Shown piece after piece: positions 17,324 to 26,818 of a stretch of DNA of 64,000 nucleotides. Within the stretch, counting starts at the first letter, position 1. Each line of letters begins with the position of its first letter. Below the pieces are notes generated by a model, which was not told where the DNA came from, did not search any database, and was given only the letters and a program-made list of their open reading frames with translations. The DNA comes from Saccharofermentans sp. (GTDB taxonomy: Bacteria > Bacillota > Clostridia > Saccharofermentanales > Saccharofermentanaceae): contig JAIKWL010000065.1 of assembly GCA_024684815.1 (NCBI GenBank), positions 1 through 64,000 of the forward strand, read 5' to 3'. Made by a program: the position numbers and the translations under genes.

Positions 17324-20300
17324 TATTTAAGCTCCATCGAAAGAATCTTTGAAACACCGCGTTCAGCCATGGTTACGCCGTACATCTGATCGCACGCTTC
17401 CATGGTACCCTTACGGTGAGTAACAAGAATAAACTGGGATTTGGCGGAATGTCTTCTTACGAAGTCCGTAAATCTCGTGATATTAACATCGTCTAACGCA
17501 GCCTCGACCTCGTCCAGAATGACGAACGGCGAAGGCTTCAGTTCCTGGATAGCGAACAGAAGTCCTATTGCAGTAAGACACCTCTCACCGCCTGACAGGA
17601 GAGAGAGGTTCTGAAGTTTCTTTCCCGGCGGCTGGGCCTTGATATCGATGGCACATTCAAGCACGTCTTCTGAATCGTTGCCCAGGACGATCTCAGCTGT
17701 GCCTCCTCCGAACAGATCCGTAAAGACCTGACTGAAGTTGTTGTTGATCGTCTCGAAATGCTCGGTAAACTCTGATCTCATCTTTGTAAGGAGTTCCTCT
17801 ATTACCTTCTCCAGATCCTTCTTTGCAGCTTCGATATCATCTCTTTGTTTTGTCATGAACTCGAGTCTTTCGGACAACTCTGAGAATTCCTGCAAAGCAC
17901 CGAGATTAACAGGACCTAATGCCTTGATGGCATTTTTAAGTGTCGTGATCCTCTTTGTCTGTTCGCCGACCTTTTCAACAGGCTCAACACTGTCCTTGAT
18001 ATTGTCATATGTCGTCTCGTAGTCCTCCCAGAGCCTGTTCTTGTTCTGGTCGATCTCGAAGATTATCTTGTCATACTTCGATACATGAGCATTGAGCTTA
18101 GCCTGCAGCTCATTTATCGCATTGCTGCTTGAAGACAATCTGTCACCAAACGAGGAGAGATCATTAGAAATAGCAGACCTCTTCTCAAAGAGTTCCGCGA
18201 TCTTTGATTCCAAAACCTTCTGCTGCTTGGCATTCTCATCGAGTTCGGCATCAAGTTTATTGATCTCTTTGGTTATACTGTTAACGGTCTCTTTGGCTTC
18301 CCTGATAAGGGAATCGAATTTTTCTTTGCCCTGATTAGCCTCTTCGATCTGCTTCTTGATGTGGCCGGCAAGATCTAAAATACCACTTCTTTCAGTAAGT
18401 TTGCGTTCAGCAAGAGAGGCGGCCTCTCTGACTTTTGCAACGATCTGCTCAAGCTTAACAGCCTGCTCTTCAGAAAGCTTCTGCTGTGCTTCGATCTCTT
18501 CCTGGTAATCGGAAAGCTCACCATTGATCTCACGCTCGATGCGTGTAAACTCTTCCAGATCTTCTTCGAGTCTTATCTTGGACTTGGATACTGACTGCAT
18601 ATTCTCATCGTAATTTGCAAGAGTCTCTTCCGTCTCTTCAAGTCTGGTCTTTGTATTGCTGTATTCGCCCTCAGCCTTAACTTCCTCCAGCTGATAGAAC
18701 TTGAGCTGTTCGCCCAGCTGAGCAAGCTCACGCTTGATCGTTCCTATTCCGTCATCTACTTCCTGACGCTGGTCTTCGGAATCGGAGAGTTTGGCTTCAA
18801 GAGCTGCCACACTCTTTGTAAGGGCTTCTATCTCTGCTTTTCTTCCAAGTATACCCGTACCTGCACCGGTTTTGCGCAAAGAACCGCCCGTAAGCGAACC
18901 GCCCGGGTTAACGGAATCTCCTTCCAAAGTCATGACCTTGTATGCTCTTCCGGTTTTGGAAGCGATGATTCTTGCCGCATCCATATCATCTGCAACAAGT
19001 ATCCTGCCGAGGAGATTGGCCACGATATCAGAAAGATCCTTATTGCTTTCAACAAGATCGGAAGCAATTCCGATATAACCCTTTATTCCTCTGGCTTTTC
19101 TCAGATCATCCTCATCGATATATCTTGCTCTGATATTTTCGATAGGCAGGAAAGTAACTCTGCCGAGCCTCTTTTCCTTAAGTATCTCGATAAGCTCGGC
19201 GGCATCTGATTCGCTCTTTGTTACCACATTATGGAGTGCATTGCCCAACGCAGTCTCGATAGCAGTCTCATATTTGGCATCTGTCTCAATCAGATCACCA
19301 AGAACACCTACCATCAGTTTCTTGACTGACCTGTCTGTATCGGCAAGTTCCATAAGACGTCTTACAGATTCCTGATATCCTTCCTTACGCTTGTCGATAT
19401 CTTTTAATGTCCTGAGCTTTGATTCTTCTGCCGAGAGTTTTCTGTTATTGACGTCAAAGAACTGATTGAGTTCCACCTGACGGGCTCTTAACTCTTCGAG
19501 CTTCTTGTTGCGGACTTCAATATCTTTTGTGACATCGCCCTTGATCTTCTTTATCTCGTCTAGAGCCTTTTCCTCTTCCGCAAGCTTTGTGCTGAGTTCA
19601 GCTTTGCCGCTCTCGGATGAAGATCTTGCCTCCTGCATTTCCCTGATTTTGTCATCAAGGGCAGTGATCCCCGCCTGACATTCAGTAAGCTTTTTTCTGG
19701 TCTCGAAAAGCTCTTCTGTCTTTGCCTTTACCTTGGAATCAGCTTTGCCGGCTTCTTTTCTGCTGGCCTCATATTCCTCAAACTTGGCAAGACGTTCCTT
19801 ATCAAGTTCCTCACTTAAGATCTTGGCATCGTTGGCTGCTTTAAGAAGGCTGTCAGCCTTGGCCTTTTTCTCGTTGAGTTCATTGGTAAGCTTGGCAACG
19901 TTCTCATCCGCAGACTCCATGTCCGATTTGAGTTCTTCGATCCTCTGGTTAGTCTGGTTAAGCCTTTCGATAGAGACCTTCTTATCAGTCTGAGCTTCAT
20001 GCTCATACTCGGTAAGATCGGAAAGTTCCTGACGTCTGTCTTCTATCTCATTATCCAGTGCTTCGCTCTTGGACACGATCTCCTGGTTGCTCTTTCTAAG
20101 CTGGTTGAATTCGTCTTCACGCTCACGGATCTCTTTCTCGAGCTGTTCCTTAAGGCCGGCGGAATCACCCATCTCCCTGTTGGCCTCAGTGATCTTATGG
20201 ACAAGCAGAGAAGTCTCAAGTTTCTTCAGTTCTTCGTAATTCTCATTGAACTTGCGGGCTTTAGAAGCCTGTTCTTCAAGGGGTCCCTTGCGTTCCTCAA

Positions 20301-20892
20301 GTTCACCAAGGATGTCATTGATCCTTAAGAGGTTCTGCTCCGTGCCGGTAAGCTTTCTCTGAGCCTCATCCTTGCGGACACGGTATTTAACGATTCCGGA
20401 AGCCTCCTCGATTACTCTTCTCCTGTCCTCAGACTTGGTCGAGAGAATATCATCTACTCTTCCCTGACCTACCAGGGAATAACCGTCACGGCCGAGACCG
20501 GTATCGAGGAAAAGCATAGTAATATCTTTTAGACGGCAATTGACCTTGTTGATCTGATATTCGGATTCACCGGATCTGTAAAGCCTTCTGGTTATGCAGA
20601 TCTCGGGAAAACCGTAATTGATATATCCGTCGGCATTATCAAAAGTAATGGATACTTCGGCATAATTCATGGAACGCCTTGCTGTGGTACCGTTGAAGAT
20701 AACATCTTCCATCTTGCCGCCGCGAAGCTGCTTTACGCTCTGTTCACCTAATACCCAACGGACGGCATCACTGATATTGGACTTTCCGCTTCCATTAGGA
20801 CCGACCACAGCCGTAAGTCCGCGGTCAAAGTCAATACATGTATATTCGGGGAATGATTTAAACCCCTGAAGCTCCAGTCTCTTAAGATACAT
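17323..20892 (-). CDS. smc: Chromosome partition protein SMC
   Basis: This 1189-residue SMC ATPase condenses and segregates the chromosome with ScpA and ScpB. It has an N-terminal Walker A (VGPNGSGKSN, about 31-40), two long heptad coiled coils and a hinge (about 500-680, with GVLGDLIE and GNALHNVV). At the C-terminus are the ABC signature LSLLSGGERCLTA and Walker B with FVILDEVEAALDD. The length is typical for the bacterial family. It lies between rnc and ftsY, a classical order, and likely forms one transcript with them. Confidence 0.98.
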   Translation of the reverse strand: MYLKRLELQGFKSFPEYTCIDFDRGLTAVVGPNGSGKSNISDAVRWVLGEQSVKQLRGGKMEDVIFNGTTARRSMNYAEVSITFDNADGYINYGFPEICITRRLYRSGESEYQINKVNCRLKDITMLFLDTGLGRDGYSLVGQGRVDDILSTKSEDRRRVIEEASGIVKYRVRKDEAQRKLTGTEQNLLRINDILGELEERKGPLEEQASKARKFNENYEELKKLETSLLVHKITEANREMGDSAGLKEQLEKEIREREDEFNQLRKSNQEIVSKSEALDNEIEDRRQELSDLTEYEHEAQTDKKVSIERLNQTNQRIEELKSDMESADENVAKLTNELNEKKAKADSLLKAANDAKILSEELDKERLAKFEEYEASRKEAGKADSKVKAKTEELFETRKKLTECQAGITALDDKIREMQEARSSSESGKAELSTKLAEEEKALDEIKKIKGDVTKDIEVRNKKLEELRARQVELNQFFDVNNRKLSAEESKLRTLKDIDKRKEGYQESVRRLMELADTDRSVKKLMVGVLGDLIETDAKYETAIETALGNALHNVVTKSESDAAELIEILKEKRLGRVTFLPIENIRARYIDEDDLRKARGIKGYIGIASDLVESNKDLSDIVANLLGRILVADDMDAARIIASKTGRAYKVMTLEGDSVNPGGSLTGGSLRKTGAGTGILGRKAEIEALTKSVAALEAKLSDSEDQRQEVDDGIGTIKRELAQLGEQLKFYQLEEVKAEGEYSNTKTRLEETEETLANYDENMQSVSKSKIRLEEDLEEFTRIEREINGELSDYQEEIEAQQKLSEEQAVKLEQIVAKVREAASLAERKLTERSGILDLAGHIKKQIEEANQGKEKFDSLIREAKETVNSITKEINKLDAELDENAKQQKVLESKIAELFEKRSAISNDLSSFGDRLSSSSNAINELQAKLNAHVSKYDKIIFEIDQNKNRLWEDYETTYDNIKDSVEPVEKVGEQTKRITTLKNAIKALGPVNLGALQEFSELSERLEFMTKQRDDIEAAKKDLEKVIEELLTKMRSEFTEHFETINNNFSQVFTDLFGGGTAEIVLGNDSEDVLECAIDIKAQPPGKKLQNLSLLSGGERCLTAIGLLFAIQELKPSPFVILDEVEAALDDVNITRFTDFVRRHSAKSQFILVTHRKGTMEACDQMYGVTMAERGVSKILSMELK

Positions 20893-20969
20893 TCTCTTTC
20901 AGTTCCGTCTATATTAATTTTTTACCCAAGCATTATAACTCAAACGGGAATTTTTTGCGGGACTATCTG

Positions 20970-21686
20970 TCAAACGCTGTCAGGATAAAGGCGCATATAC
21001 TCTTTGATACCCTTTTCAGCACACTTCTGCTCGGCATCTTTCTTGCTGTGTCCGGTTGAACTTGCAAGGAGAGTATCGTCAGAATAGACATTGACATCAA
21101 ATTCCTTCATATGTGCAGGACCGCGCTCACCCGTGACCTCAAATCTGATCTTGTGCTGAAAGCCTCTTGTCTGCGCCAACTCAAGCAGCCTGCTCTTGTA
21201 ATCCAGGAAAATCTCTCCGTTAACCGCCTTTTGAACTGTTTCGGTAAGATTTTTCAAGATACATTTCTTAGCCTGTTCGAATCCGCCGTCAAAATAAACT
21301 GCCGCAATGACCGACTCAAAACAGTCAGCCAGTGTTGAATCCTTGTCATTTCCGCCGCTCTGGGCTTCACCTTTACCAAGAAGCAGATAGTCTCCCAGAT
21401 GAAGTTTTCTTGCGACCTCAGCAAAAGACTTCTCACAAACTGAGACACTTCTCATCTTGGAAAGATAACCCTCATCAGCCTGGGGCTTTAATTCGTAGAT
21501 CATCTGCCCCACGACTACGTCCAGGACAGCATCACCGATGAATTCCAATCTCTGATTGGATTCCCAGTGTCCCCTTCCTGTCTCGAAAACATAGGTCGTA
21601 TGAGTAAAAGCCGTCTCAAGGAGCGACTTATCTTTAAAGGTATATCCCAGATCCTGTTCTAATCTTGAATAGTCATTCATAGCCAT
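20970..21686 (-). CDS. rnc: Ribonuclease III
   Basis: This double-strand-specific RNase matures rRNA and cleaves structured mRNAs. The catalytic signature NQRLEFIGDAVLDVVV and later ADCFESVIAAVYFDGG give the acidic active-site residues. A C-terminal double-stranded RNA binding domain follows (GPAHMKEFDVNV, STGHSKKDAEQKCAEKGI). The frame is open to 21740, but that extension is encoded inside a terminator-like hairpin. Family alignment favours MAMNDYSRLEQ (ATG 21686 or 21680), though no strong ribosome binding site precedes either. About 239 residues. Confidence 0.93.
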   Translation of the reverse strand: MAMNDYSRLEQDLGYTFKDKSLLETAFTHTTYVFETGRGHWESNQRLEFIGDAVLDVVVGQMIYELKPQADEGYLSKMRSVSVCEKSFAEVARKLHLGDYLLLGKGEAQSGGNDKDSTLADCFESVIAAVYFDGGFEQAKKCILKNLTETVQKAVNGEIFLDYKSRLLELAQTRGFQHKIRFEVTGERGPAHMKEFDVNVYSDDTLLASSTGHSKKDAEQKCAEKGIKEYMRLYPDSV

Positions 21687-21689
21687 ATT

Positions 21690-21728
21690 TACAATAAACG
21701 GCCGAATGCACCAAATTGCATCCAGCCG
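21690..21728 (-). terminator. Hairpin between acpP and rnc
   Basis: Minus-strand CGGCTGGATGCA pairs with TGCATTCGGCCG (G-U allowed, one mismatch) around a 6-base loop and is followed by TTTATTG. It may act as a partial terminator or processing site that keeps acpP expression above that of rnc-smc-ftsY. Confidence 0.5.
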
Positions 21729-21773
21729 TCCAAACTTCATAAGTTAATTCAGAGATTTGAGATCTCCTGCATA

Positions 21774-22019
21774 TCAGCCCTCTGTGAGGCTCTGAATATA
21801 CTCGACTGCATCCTTGACGGTAACAACCTTCTCAGCAACATCATCAGGGATCTCGATATCGAACTCCTGCTCCATAGCCATAACGAGCTCAACCATATCA
21901 AGGGAATCAGCGTTAAGATCATCAACGAAAGATGAATCCTCTGTGATTGTATCCTCATCTACGCCAAGCTGATCAACGATCATCTGCTTAATAGAGTTGA
22001 AAAGTTCTTCATTTGTCAT
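21774..22019 (-). CDS. acpP: Acyl carrier protein
   Basis: This 81-residue acidic four-helix protein carries growing acyl chains in fatty-acid synthesis. The 4'-phosphopantetheine attachment serine is in the canonical [14 protein letters not shown] motif. The start follows CGGAGGTACTAATT. It sits upstream of rnc and smc, a common Firmicutes order, and has its own promoter. Confidence 0.96.
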   Translation of the reverse strand: MTNEELFNSIKQMIVDQLGVDEDTITEDSSFVDDLNADSLDMVELVMAMEQEFDIEIPDDVAEKVVTVKDAVEYIQSLTEG

Positions 22020-22060
22020 AATTAGTACCTCCGTACGATTCGTAGTAAATCCACAAGATG

Positions 22061-22089
22061 TTTTTAATGTAAGTTAAGGGTTTTGTCAA
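22061..22089 (-). promoter_or_regulatory. acpP promoter
   Basis: Minus-strand consensus TTGACA, 17-bp spacer, TAAAAA. It lies between pgsA and acpP. Confidence 0.65.
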
Positions 22090-22122
22090 TAGTATATTTT
22101 GACTGTCGAAGTTCTTTGACAT

Positions 22123-22740
22123 TTACCCTTTCAGGTATTGTTTCCCTTTTAACAGATAATCGACACCTGAAACAACTGTCATGATAACACATATTCCGAC
22201 AAGCACATCACCTATGATCGTGACAGCGCAGACAGGGACCGGATAACCTTCAAAGCCCAAACCGAAGATCTTCATAAGGAGAGGTTCGAACATAAGATAT
22301 ATCAGCGCGATCATCTGTGTTACGGTCTTGATCTTGCCTATCATCTTGGCAGCTATGACTTCACCTTTGGAAGCAGCGATCATCCTTAGACCGGATACAG
22401 CGAACTCCCTTAAGATAATGATCATTACGACCCAGGCAGAAAGCCTGCCCAATGCAATAAAAGCGAGCATTATGCTTATTACAAGGATCTTGTCAGCCAA
22501 AGAATCAAGAAATTTGCCCAGATCTGTAATCAGATTATACTTACGGGCGATCTTGCCGTCGGCTGCATCTGTAAGCGATGCCAGGATAAACACTCCGGCA
22601 GCTACGAGCATACCGTTAGAATTGATGAAATTGTTCCATCCTTGAGGCTCCCACCCGAAAATATTGACCGGCAACATAAAAAGGAGCGTTACCGGCACAA
22701 GAACTATCCTCAAGATCGAAAGCTTGTTAGGCAGATTCAT
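22123..22740 (-). CDS. pgsA: CDP-diacylglycerol-glycerol-3-phosphate phosphatidyltransferase
   Basis: This 205-residue multi-pass membrane enzyme makes phosphatidylglycerol phosphate, the committed step to phosphatidylglycerol. It carries the CDP-alcohol phosphatidyltransferase motif DG-X2-AR-X8-G-X3-D-X3-D, read here as DAADGKIARK followed by LGKFLDSLADK. The start MNLPNKLSILR is typical of PgsA and follows AAAGGAG. It lies directly downstream of rimO, a frequent pairing in Firmicutes. Confidence 0.95.
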   Translation of the reverse strand: MNLPNKLSILRIVLVPVTLLFMLPVNIFGWEPQGWNNFINSNGMLVAAGVFILASLTDAADGKIARKYNLITDLGKFLDSLADKILVISIMLAFIALGRLSAWVVMIIILREFAVSGLRMIAASKGEVIAAKMIGKIKTVTQMIALIYLMFEPLLMKIFGLGFEGYPVPVCAVTIIGDVLVGICVIMTVVSGVDYLLKGKQYLKG

Positions 22741-22797
22741 GGCTTAAATGCTCCTTTATAAAAAGTTCTTTTAATAATATACATATTTTCTTTCACG

Positions 22798-24174
22798 TCA
22801 AACCGTAACGGCAGTCATATCATATTCGTCAGAGCAATCCACGATCTTAGCATCCACGAAGTCGCCTATCTTCAGTTCTTCCTCCTGCGATGCGATATAG
22901 ATCACAGGATCGACCTCGGGAGATTCGCCATAGCTCCTTCCGACATAGAATATACCGTCATCTGATACTGAGCAGATATTGACCTTTGTAACAGTACCCA
23001 GCCGCTTTTGGGACTGTTCGGAAGATATTTCCTTCTGAAGTTCATAGATCTCGTCATATCTTCTCTGCTTGGTCTCATCATCGATCTGATCAGGCATATC
23101 AAATGCGGGAGTTCCTTCCTCAGGCGAGAAGATAAAACAGCCCAGGCGGTCAAACTTCCATTTCTTAAGGTTTTCCTTCATTATCCGGAAATCCTCTTCC
23201 GTCTCGCCCGGGAAACCGACCATCACTGTCGTTCTGATAATACAGTCAGGCATAGCCTTTCTAATCATTTCAAGTCTCGAAGTAATAAGATCTGCCGTAT
23301 CTCTCCTGTACATTGCCTTCAGGATCTTATCCGAACCGTGCTGGATCGGGATATCAAGGTAATGAGCGATCTTGGGATTTCCTGCCATTACTTCGATCAG
23401 ATCAGGAGTAATACCGTCCATATAACCGTACATGACACGGATAAGTTCTATCCCGTCAATCTCCGCAAGCTTTTTAAGGAGTTCGGCAAGGCGTCTTTCC
23501 TTATATAGCTCTATACCGTAATTGGTCGTATCCTGCGCTGCAAGAATGATCTCTTTGACACCTCTGCCGGCTATGATCTTTGCTTCTTCCAATATCTCTT
23601 CCATCGGACGGGATACGAACGTGCCTCTGATAAGCGGAATGGCACAGAAGCTGCATCTGTGAAGGCATCCTTCACCTATCTTTATCCATGCATAACCATC
23701 AGTGGAAAGTTCCCTGTCGGTTACAAGATGCGAGAATCCGCCCTTGCCTGAAGTGATATTGATCTTTTCAGCTTCAGGATCGTCAAACTCGGAAACGAGT
23801 CTGGCAACTACCTCTGCTATATCTCCGTAATGCGCAGTGCCTAAAACAGCATCAACTTCGGGAAGATCTTTCAGAATATCTTCAGGATATCTTTGAGACA
23901 GGCAGCCGGACACAATGATCTTTCTGACATTACCGTTCGGAACCTTATAATCGGCAACTTCAAGAATCGTATCGATAGCTTCAGTCTTGGCAGACTCTAT
24001 AAAACCACAGGTGTTTATAACAACGATATCAGAATCCTCTATGTTGTTAATGACGTTATATCCGGCCTTCTTGAGCTCCGTGGACATATTCTCACAATCG
24101 ATGAGATTTTTTGAACATCCCAGCGCCAAAAGCGTGATCTTTATACTGCTGTTTTCTGTGGCATTTTTATTCAT
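22798..24174 (-). CDS. rimO: Ribosomal protein S12 methylthiotransferase RimO
   Basis: This radical-SAM enzyme adds a methylthio group to an aspartate of ribosomal protein S12. The three N-terminal cluster cysteines lie in ALGCSKNLIDCE, NTCGFIESAK and VSGCLSQRY. The radical-SAM CX3CX2C is CLHRCSFC. A TRAM-like domain ends the protein (KIGDFVDAKIVDCSDEYDMTA). Starting at MNKNATENSS (458 residues) fits the family; the frame is open 15 codons upstream to 24219 but that extension looks non-coding. No strong ribosome binding site is evident. Confidence 0.94.
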   Translation of the reverse strand: MNKNATENSSIKITLLALGCSKNLIDCENMSTELKKAGYNVINNIEDSDIVVINTCGFIESAKTEAIDTILEVADYKVPNGNVRKIIVSGCLSQRYPEDILKDLPEVDAVLGTAHYGDIAEVVARLVSEFDDPEAEKINITSGKGGFSHLVTDRELSTDGYAWIKIGEGCLHRCSFCAIPLIRGTFVSRPMEEILEEAKIIAGRGVKEIILAAQDTTNYGIELYKERRLAELLKKLAEIDGIELIRVMYGYMDGITPDLIEVMAGNPKIAHYLDIPIQHGSDKILKAMYRRDTADLITSRLEMIRKAMPDCIIRTTVMVGFPGETEEDFRIMKENLKKWKFDRLGCFIFSPEEGTPAFDMPDQIDDETKQRRYDEIYELQKEISSEQSQKRLGTVTKVNICSVSDDGIFYVGRSYGESPEVDPVIYIASQEEELKIGDFVDAKIVDCSDEYDMTAVTV

Positions 24175-24242
24175 AGCAACGAATATAGCACATTTGAATA
24201 AATTATAAAATGCGGTCAAACCTAGGCATTTTCAAAATTTCT

Positions 24243-24270
24243 CTGACAATCGGTATATTTTTGATATTAT
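24243..24270 (+). promoter_or_regulatory. Promoter of MBL-fold hydrolase
   Basis: CTGACA and TATTAT with 16-bp spacing, 22 bp upstream of an ATG preceded by TAGGAGGCAG. Divergent from rimO. Confidence 0.55.
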
Positions 24271-24291
24271 TCAGCTGTAGGAGGCAGCTTT

Positions 24292-24879
24292 ATGATCACC
24301 GGTATTAGATACGGAAATACAAATACGTTCCTGATCAGAGGATCCAAAGCAAATATGCTTGTCGACACTGATTATTCGGGTACACTGCCCGCATTCTATA
24401 AAGCCTTTAAAGATCTGGATATCAGAATATCAGATATCGGATATGTCATAGCAACTCATTACCATCCGGATCACATGGGAATAGTGAGCGAATTAACAGA
24501 TAAAGGGGTCACACTCCTTATAATGGAATCACAGCTCCCGTATATACACTATTCAGATAATATCTTCGAAAAAGAACCTCATCTTGATTTCAAACCAATA
24601 GACCCGGACAAGGCAAGGATCCTCAGATTTGATGAGGCACGTTTGTTTCTTGCCGGAATCGGCATAGAAGGCGAAATAATCTCTACTCCAAGCCACAGCA
24701 AAGACAGCATATCGGTCGTATTAGATGACGGAACTTGTATCGTAGGAGATCTTGAGCCTTATGAATATCTTGAAGCCTATGAGGATAACAAGGCTCTCAA
24801 AGAAGACTGGGACAGGTTAATGAGTTACAAGCCTATGCGCATATGTTATGCACACGCTAATGAAAAAAGGATTTATTGA
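24292..24879 (+). CDS. MBL-fold metallohydrolase
   Basis: This 195-residue metallo-beta-lactamase-fold protein has the zinc motif THYHPDHMG (HxHxDH), a later histidine in STPSHSKDS, an acidic ligand in VGDLEPYE and a terminal histidine in CYAHANE. It is short, so likely a stand-alone hydrolase of small thioester or ester substrates rather than an RNase. It stands alone on the plus strand between divergent rimO and convergent recX. The substrate is unknown. Confidence 0.85.
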   Translation: MITGIRYGNTNTFLIRGSKANMLVDTDYSGTLPAFYKAFKDLDIRISDIGYVIATHYHPDHMGIVSELTDKGVTLLIMESQLPYIHYSDNIFEKEPHLDFKPIDPDKARILRFDEARLFLAGIGIEGEIISTPSHSKDSISVVLDDGTCIVGDLEPYEYLEAYEDNKALKEDWDRLMSYKPMRICYAHANEKRIY

Positions 24880-24890
24880 TCCACTATTCA

Positions 24891-24929
24891 CAAAAAGCCC
24901 GGACTATTGATCTGTCCGGGCTGATTTTT
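24891..24929. terminator. Bidirectional terminator between MBL gene and recX
   Basis: AGCCCGGAC and GTCCGGGCT form a perfect stem. T-rich tails follow on both strands, so it can end both convergent transcripts. Confidence 0.9.
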
Positions 24930-24938
24930 GCGAAAATA

Positions 24939-25409
24939 TCACTTTAAAGAATCAAGATACATACGGAATGCTCTTCCGGCGGTCTCAATATTATATCCCC
25001 GGAGCTGCGCAAGCCTGATGAAATCATCCTCCTGGCCGGAAAGATCATCTCCGGCGCTATAACTGAACGAAGCTTCAAAGAGGCTAAGACATGTATCGTC
25101 GTCGCTTCCAAGTGTTGCGGCTATATCATCGGCGCAGTCAGGATCGATCCCGGCCTCAAGCAAACGCCTGTAAATATACTGCCTGCTCTCCTGCTTCTTT
25201 CCGGATCGTGATGCAAGCACCTTGCGCGATGCGCGAACATCATCGATATAACCGGTATCAATCAGATGCTTGACGGCATCGGCCGCCACCGTTTCAGAAT
25301 ACCCCTTCCTGATAAGAAAATCTTTGATCTTACCCGAGGAATAGATCCCGGTACCGATATGCCTGATCGCGCAGGTCACGGCTTCTTTGGTCGTGGAATT
25401 ATCAGACAT
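24939..25409 (-). CDS. recX: Regulatory protein RecX
   Basis: This 156-residue helical protein modulates RecA filaments. It has the tandem three-helix repeats of RecX ([49 protein letters not shown]), although overall conservation is modest. The ATG at 25409 overlaps the recA stop by eight bases; an upstream TTG at 25412 is less likely. Position directly after recA strongly supports the call. Confidence 0.85.
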   Translation of the reverse strand: MSDNSTTKEAVTCAIRHIGTGIYSSGKIKDFLIRKGYSETVAADAVKHLIDTGYIDDVRASRKVLASRSGKKQESRQYIYRRLLEAGIDPDCADDIAATLGSDDDTCLSLFEASFSYSAGDDLSGQEDDFIRLAQLRGYNIETAGRAFRMYLDSLK

Positions 25410-26535
25410 CAATGCCTAAGATATCGTCATCATCTCCGGAATCATCGGAATCCGGGATATCAACTTCGCCGTCCAGGACCACACCGGACTCATCATCATC
25501 TGCCGGCATATAGGACTCTCTGATCTTATCTTCGATCTCATCTTTAACATCAGGATGATCAATAAGATACTGCTTAGCCGCATCTCTTCCCTGAGCGATC
25601 TTGGCACCGTTATATGCGAACCAGGAACCGCTCTTATCAATGATGTTATTCTCAACACCGAGATCAAGGATACATCCCTCGGATGAGACTCCCTTGCCGT
25701 ACATGATATCGAATTCTGCTTCCTTGAACGGAGGCGCAACTTTATTCTTAACTACCTTAACTCTTGTGTGGCTTCCGACTACATCCGTACCGTTACGGAG
25801 AGTCTCAACCTTGCGGACATCAAGTCTGACTGAAGCATAGAACTTGAGTGCACGTCCGCCCGGAGTTGTCTCAGGGTTGCCGAACATAACACCGACCTTC
25901 TCACGGAGCTGGTTGATAAAGATGCAGATGGTATTTGACTTGGAAACAACAGGTGCAAGCTTTCTTAATGCCTGGCTCATGAGACGTGCCTGGAGACCTA
26001 CATGTGAATCACCCATCTCACCCTCGATCTCAGCTCTGGGAACGAGTGCTGCAACTGAGTCGATAACAACTACATCAATACAGCCGCTGCGCACAAGAGT
26101 CTCGCATATCTCAAGTGCCTGCTCTCCTGTATCAGGCTGGGATAAAAGAAGATTATCAACATCAACACCGATATTGCCTGCATAAACGGGATCCAATGCA
26201 TGCTCTGCATCAATGAAAGCACATGTACCGCCCATCTTCTGAGCTTCAGCTACACAGTGAAGAGCTACCGTTGTCTTACCTGAAGATTCTGGTCCGTAGA
26301 TCTCAATGATCCTTCCTCTTGGAAGTCCGCCGATACCTAACGCAATATCAAGTGTCAGAGCACCTGTCGGAATGGTATCGATCTCAACCTGTGACCTGTC
26401 ACCCAAACGCATAACTGCGCCCTGACCGAACTGCTTCTCTATCTGTGCCATTGCGGCATCAAGAGCTTTCCTTCTCTCATCTTTGTCCTGAACCTGGGCA
26501 ACTGAACCCTTGCCGGCATTTTTACTCTTAGCCAT
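25402..26535 (-). CDS. recA: Recombinase RecA
   Basis: This 377-residue DNA-dependent ATPase drives homologous recombination and triggers SOS by promoting LexA self-cleavage. Motifs include Walker [10 protein letters not shown], the L2 region [20 protein letters not shown], and an acidic C-terminal tail. The start at [10 protein letters not shown] follows AGGAGGCAGTT. The longer open frame to 26571 would overlap the LexA box and is rejected. It is co-transcribed with recX. Confidence 0.98.
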   Translation of the reverse strand: MAKSKNAGKGSVAQVQDKDERRKALDAAMAQIEKQFGQGAVMRLGDRSQVEIDTIPTGALTLDIALGIGGLPRGRIIEIYGPESSGKTTVALHCVAEAQKMGGTCAFIDAEHALDPVYAGNIGVDVDNLLLSQPDTGEQALEICETLVRSGCIDVVVIDSVAALVPRAEIEGEMGDSHVGLQARLMSQALRKLAPVVSKSNTICIFINQLREKVGVMFGNPETTPGGRALKFYASVRLDVRKVETLRNGTDVVGSHTRVKVVKNKVAPPFKEAEFDIMYGKGVSSEGCILDLGVENNIIDKSGSWFAYNGAKIAQGRDAAKQYLIDHPDVKDEIEDKIRESYMPADDDESGVVLDGEVDIPDSDDSGDDDDILGIDV

Positions 26536-26555
26536 AACTGCCTCCTGAACGAATT

Positions 26556-26567
26556 GAACATTTGTTC
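26556..26567. promoter_or_regulatory. LexA (SOS) box at recA
   Basis: A perfect GAAC-N4-GTTC dyad, GAACATTTGTTC on the plus strand, lies about 15 bp downstream of the recA -10 element, where bound LexA would block early transcription. It matches the Gram-positive SOS box. Confidence 0.85.
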
Positions 26568-26582
26568 TCATTTATGAGTTTA

Positions 26583-26611
26583 ATTCTATTGTTATGATAC
26601 ACTTTTGTCAA
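26583..26611 (-). promoter_or_regulatory. recA promoter
   Basis: Minus-strand TTGACA, 17-bp spacer, TAGAAT. Confidence 0.82.
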
Positions 26612-26672
26612 CAAAAATTACCTTACAAATTCGAGCAAATACCGACAAGACCCATTAATCGGACACTGCGCC

Positions 26673-26697
26673 AAAAAGAGCCTTGTAAAACAAGGCT
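26673..26697 (-). terminator. Terminator of envelope gene block
   Basis: Minus-strand AGCCTTG-TTTTA-CAAGGCT followed by CTTTTT. It separates the L,D-transpeptidase transcript from recA. The rest of 26612-26818 shows no gene. Confidence 0.85.
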
Positions 26698-26818
26698 TAT
26701 CACAAAAATATACATGCAGATTTGTTCTTGGCAAATAATAAAACCGACAGGAACCGACAAAAACACGCAAATGCCGGAATAAAAACATGATTCATGTCTG
26801 TTTATCGGCTCTTATGAA

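Noticed and set aside
26536..26571. N-terminal extension of RecA
   Set aside because: It overlaps the LexA box, while AGGAGG precedes the start at 26535.
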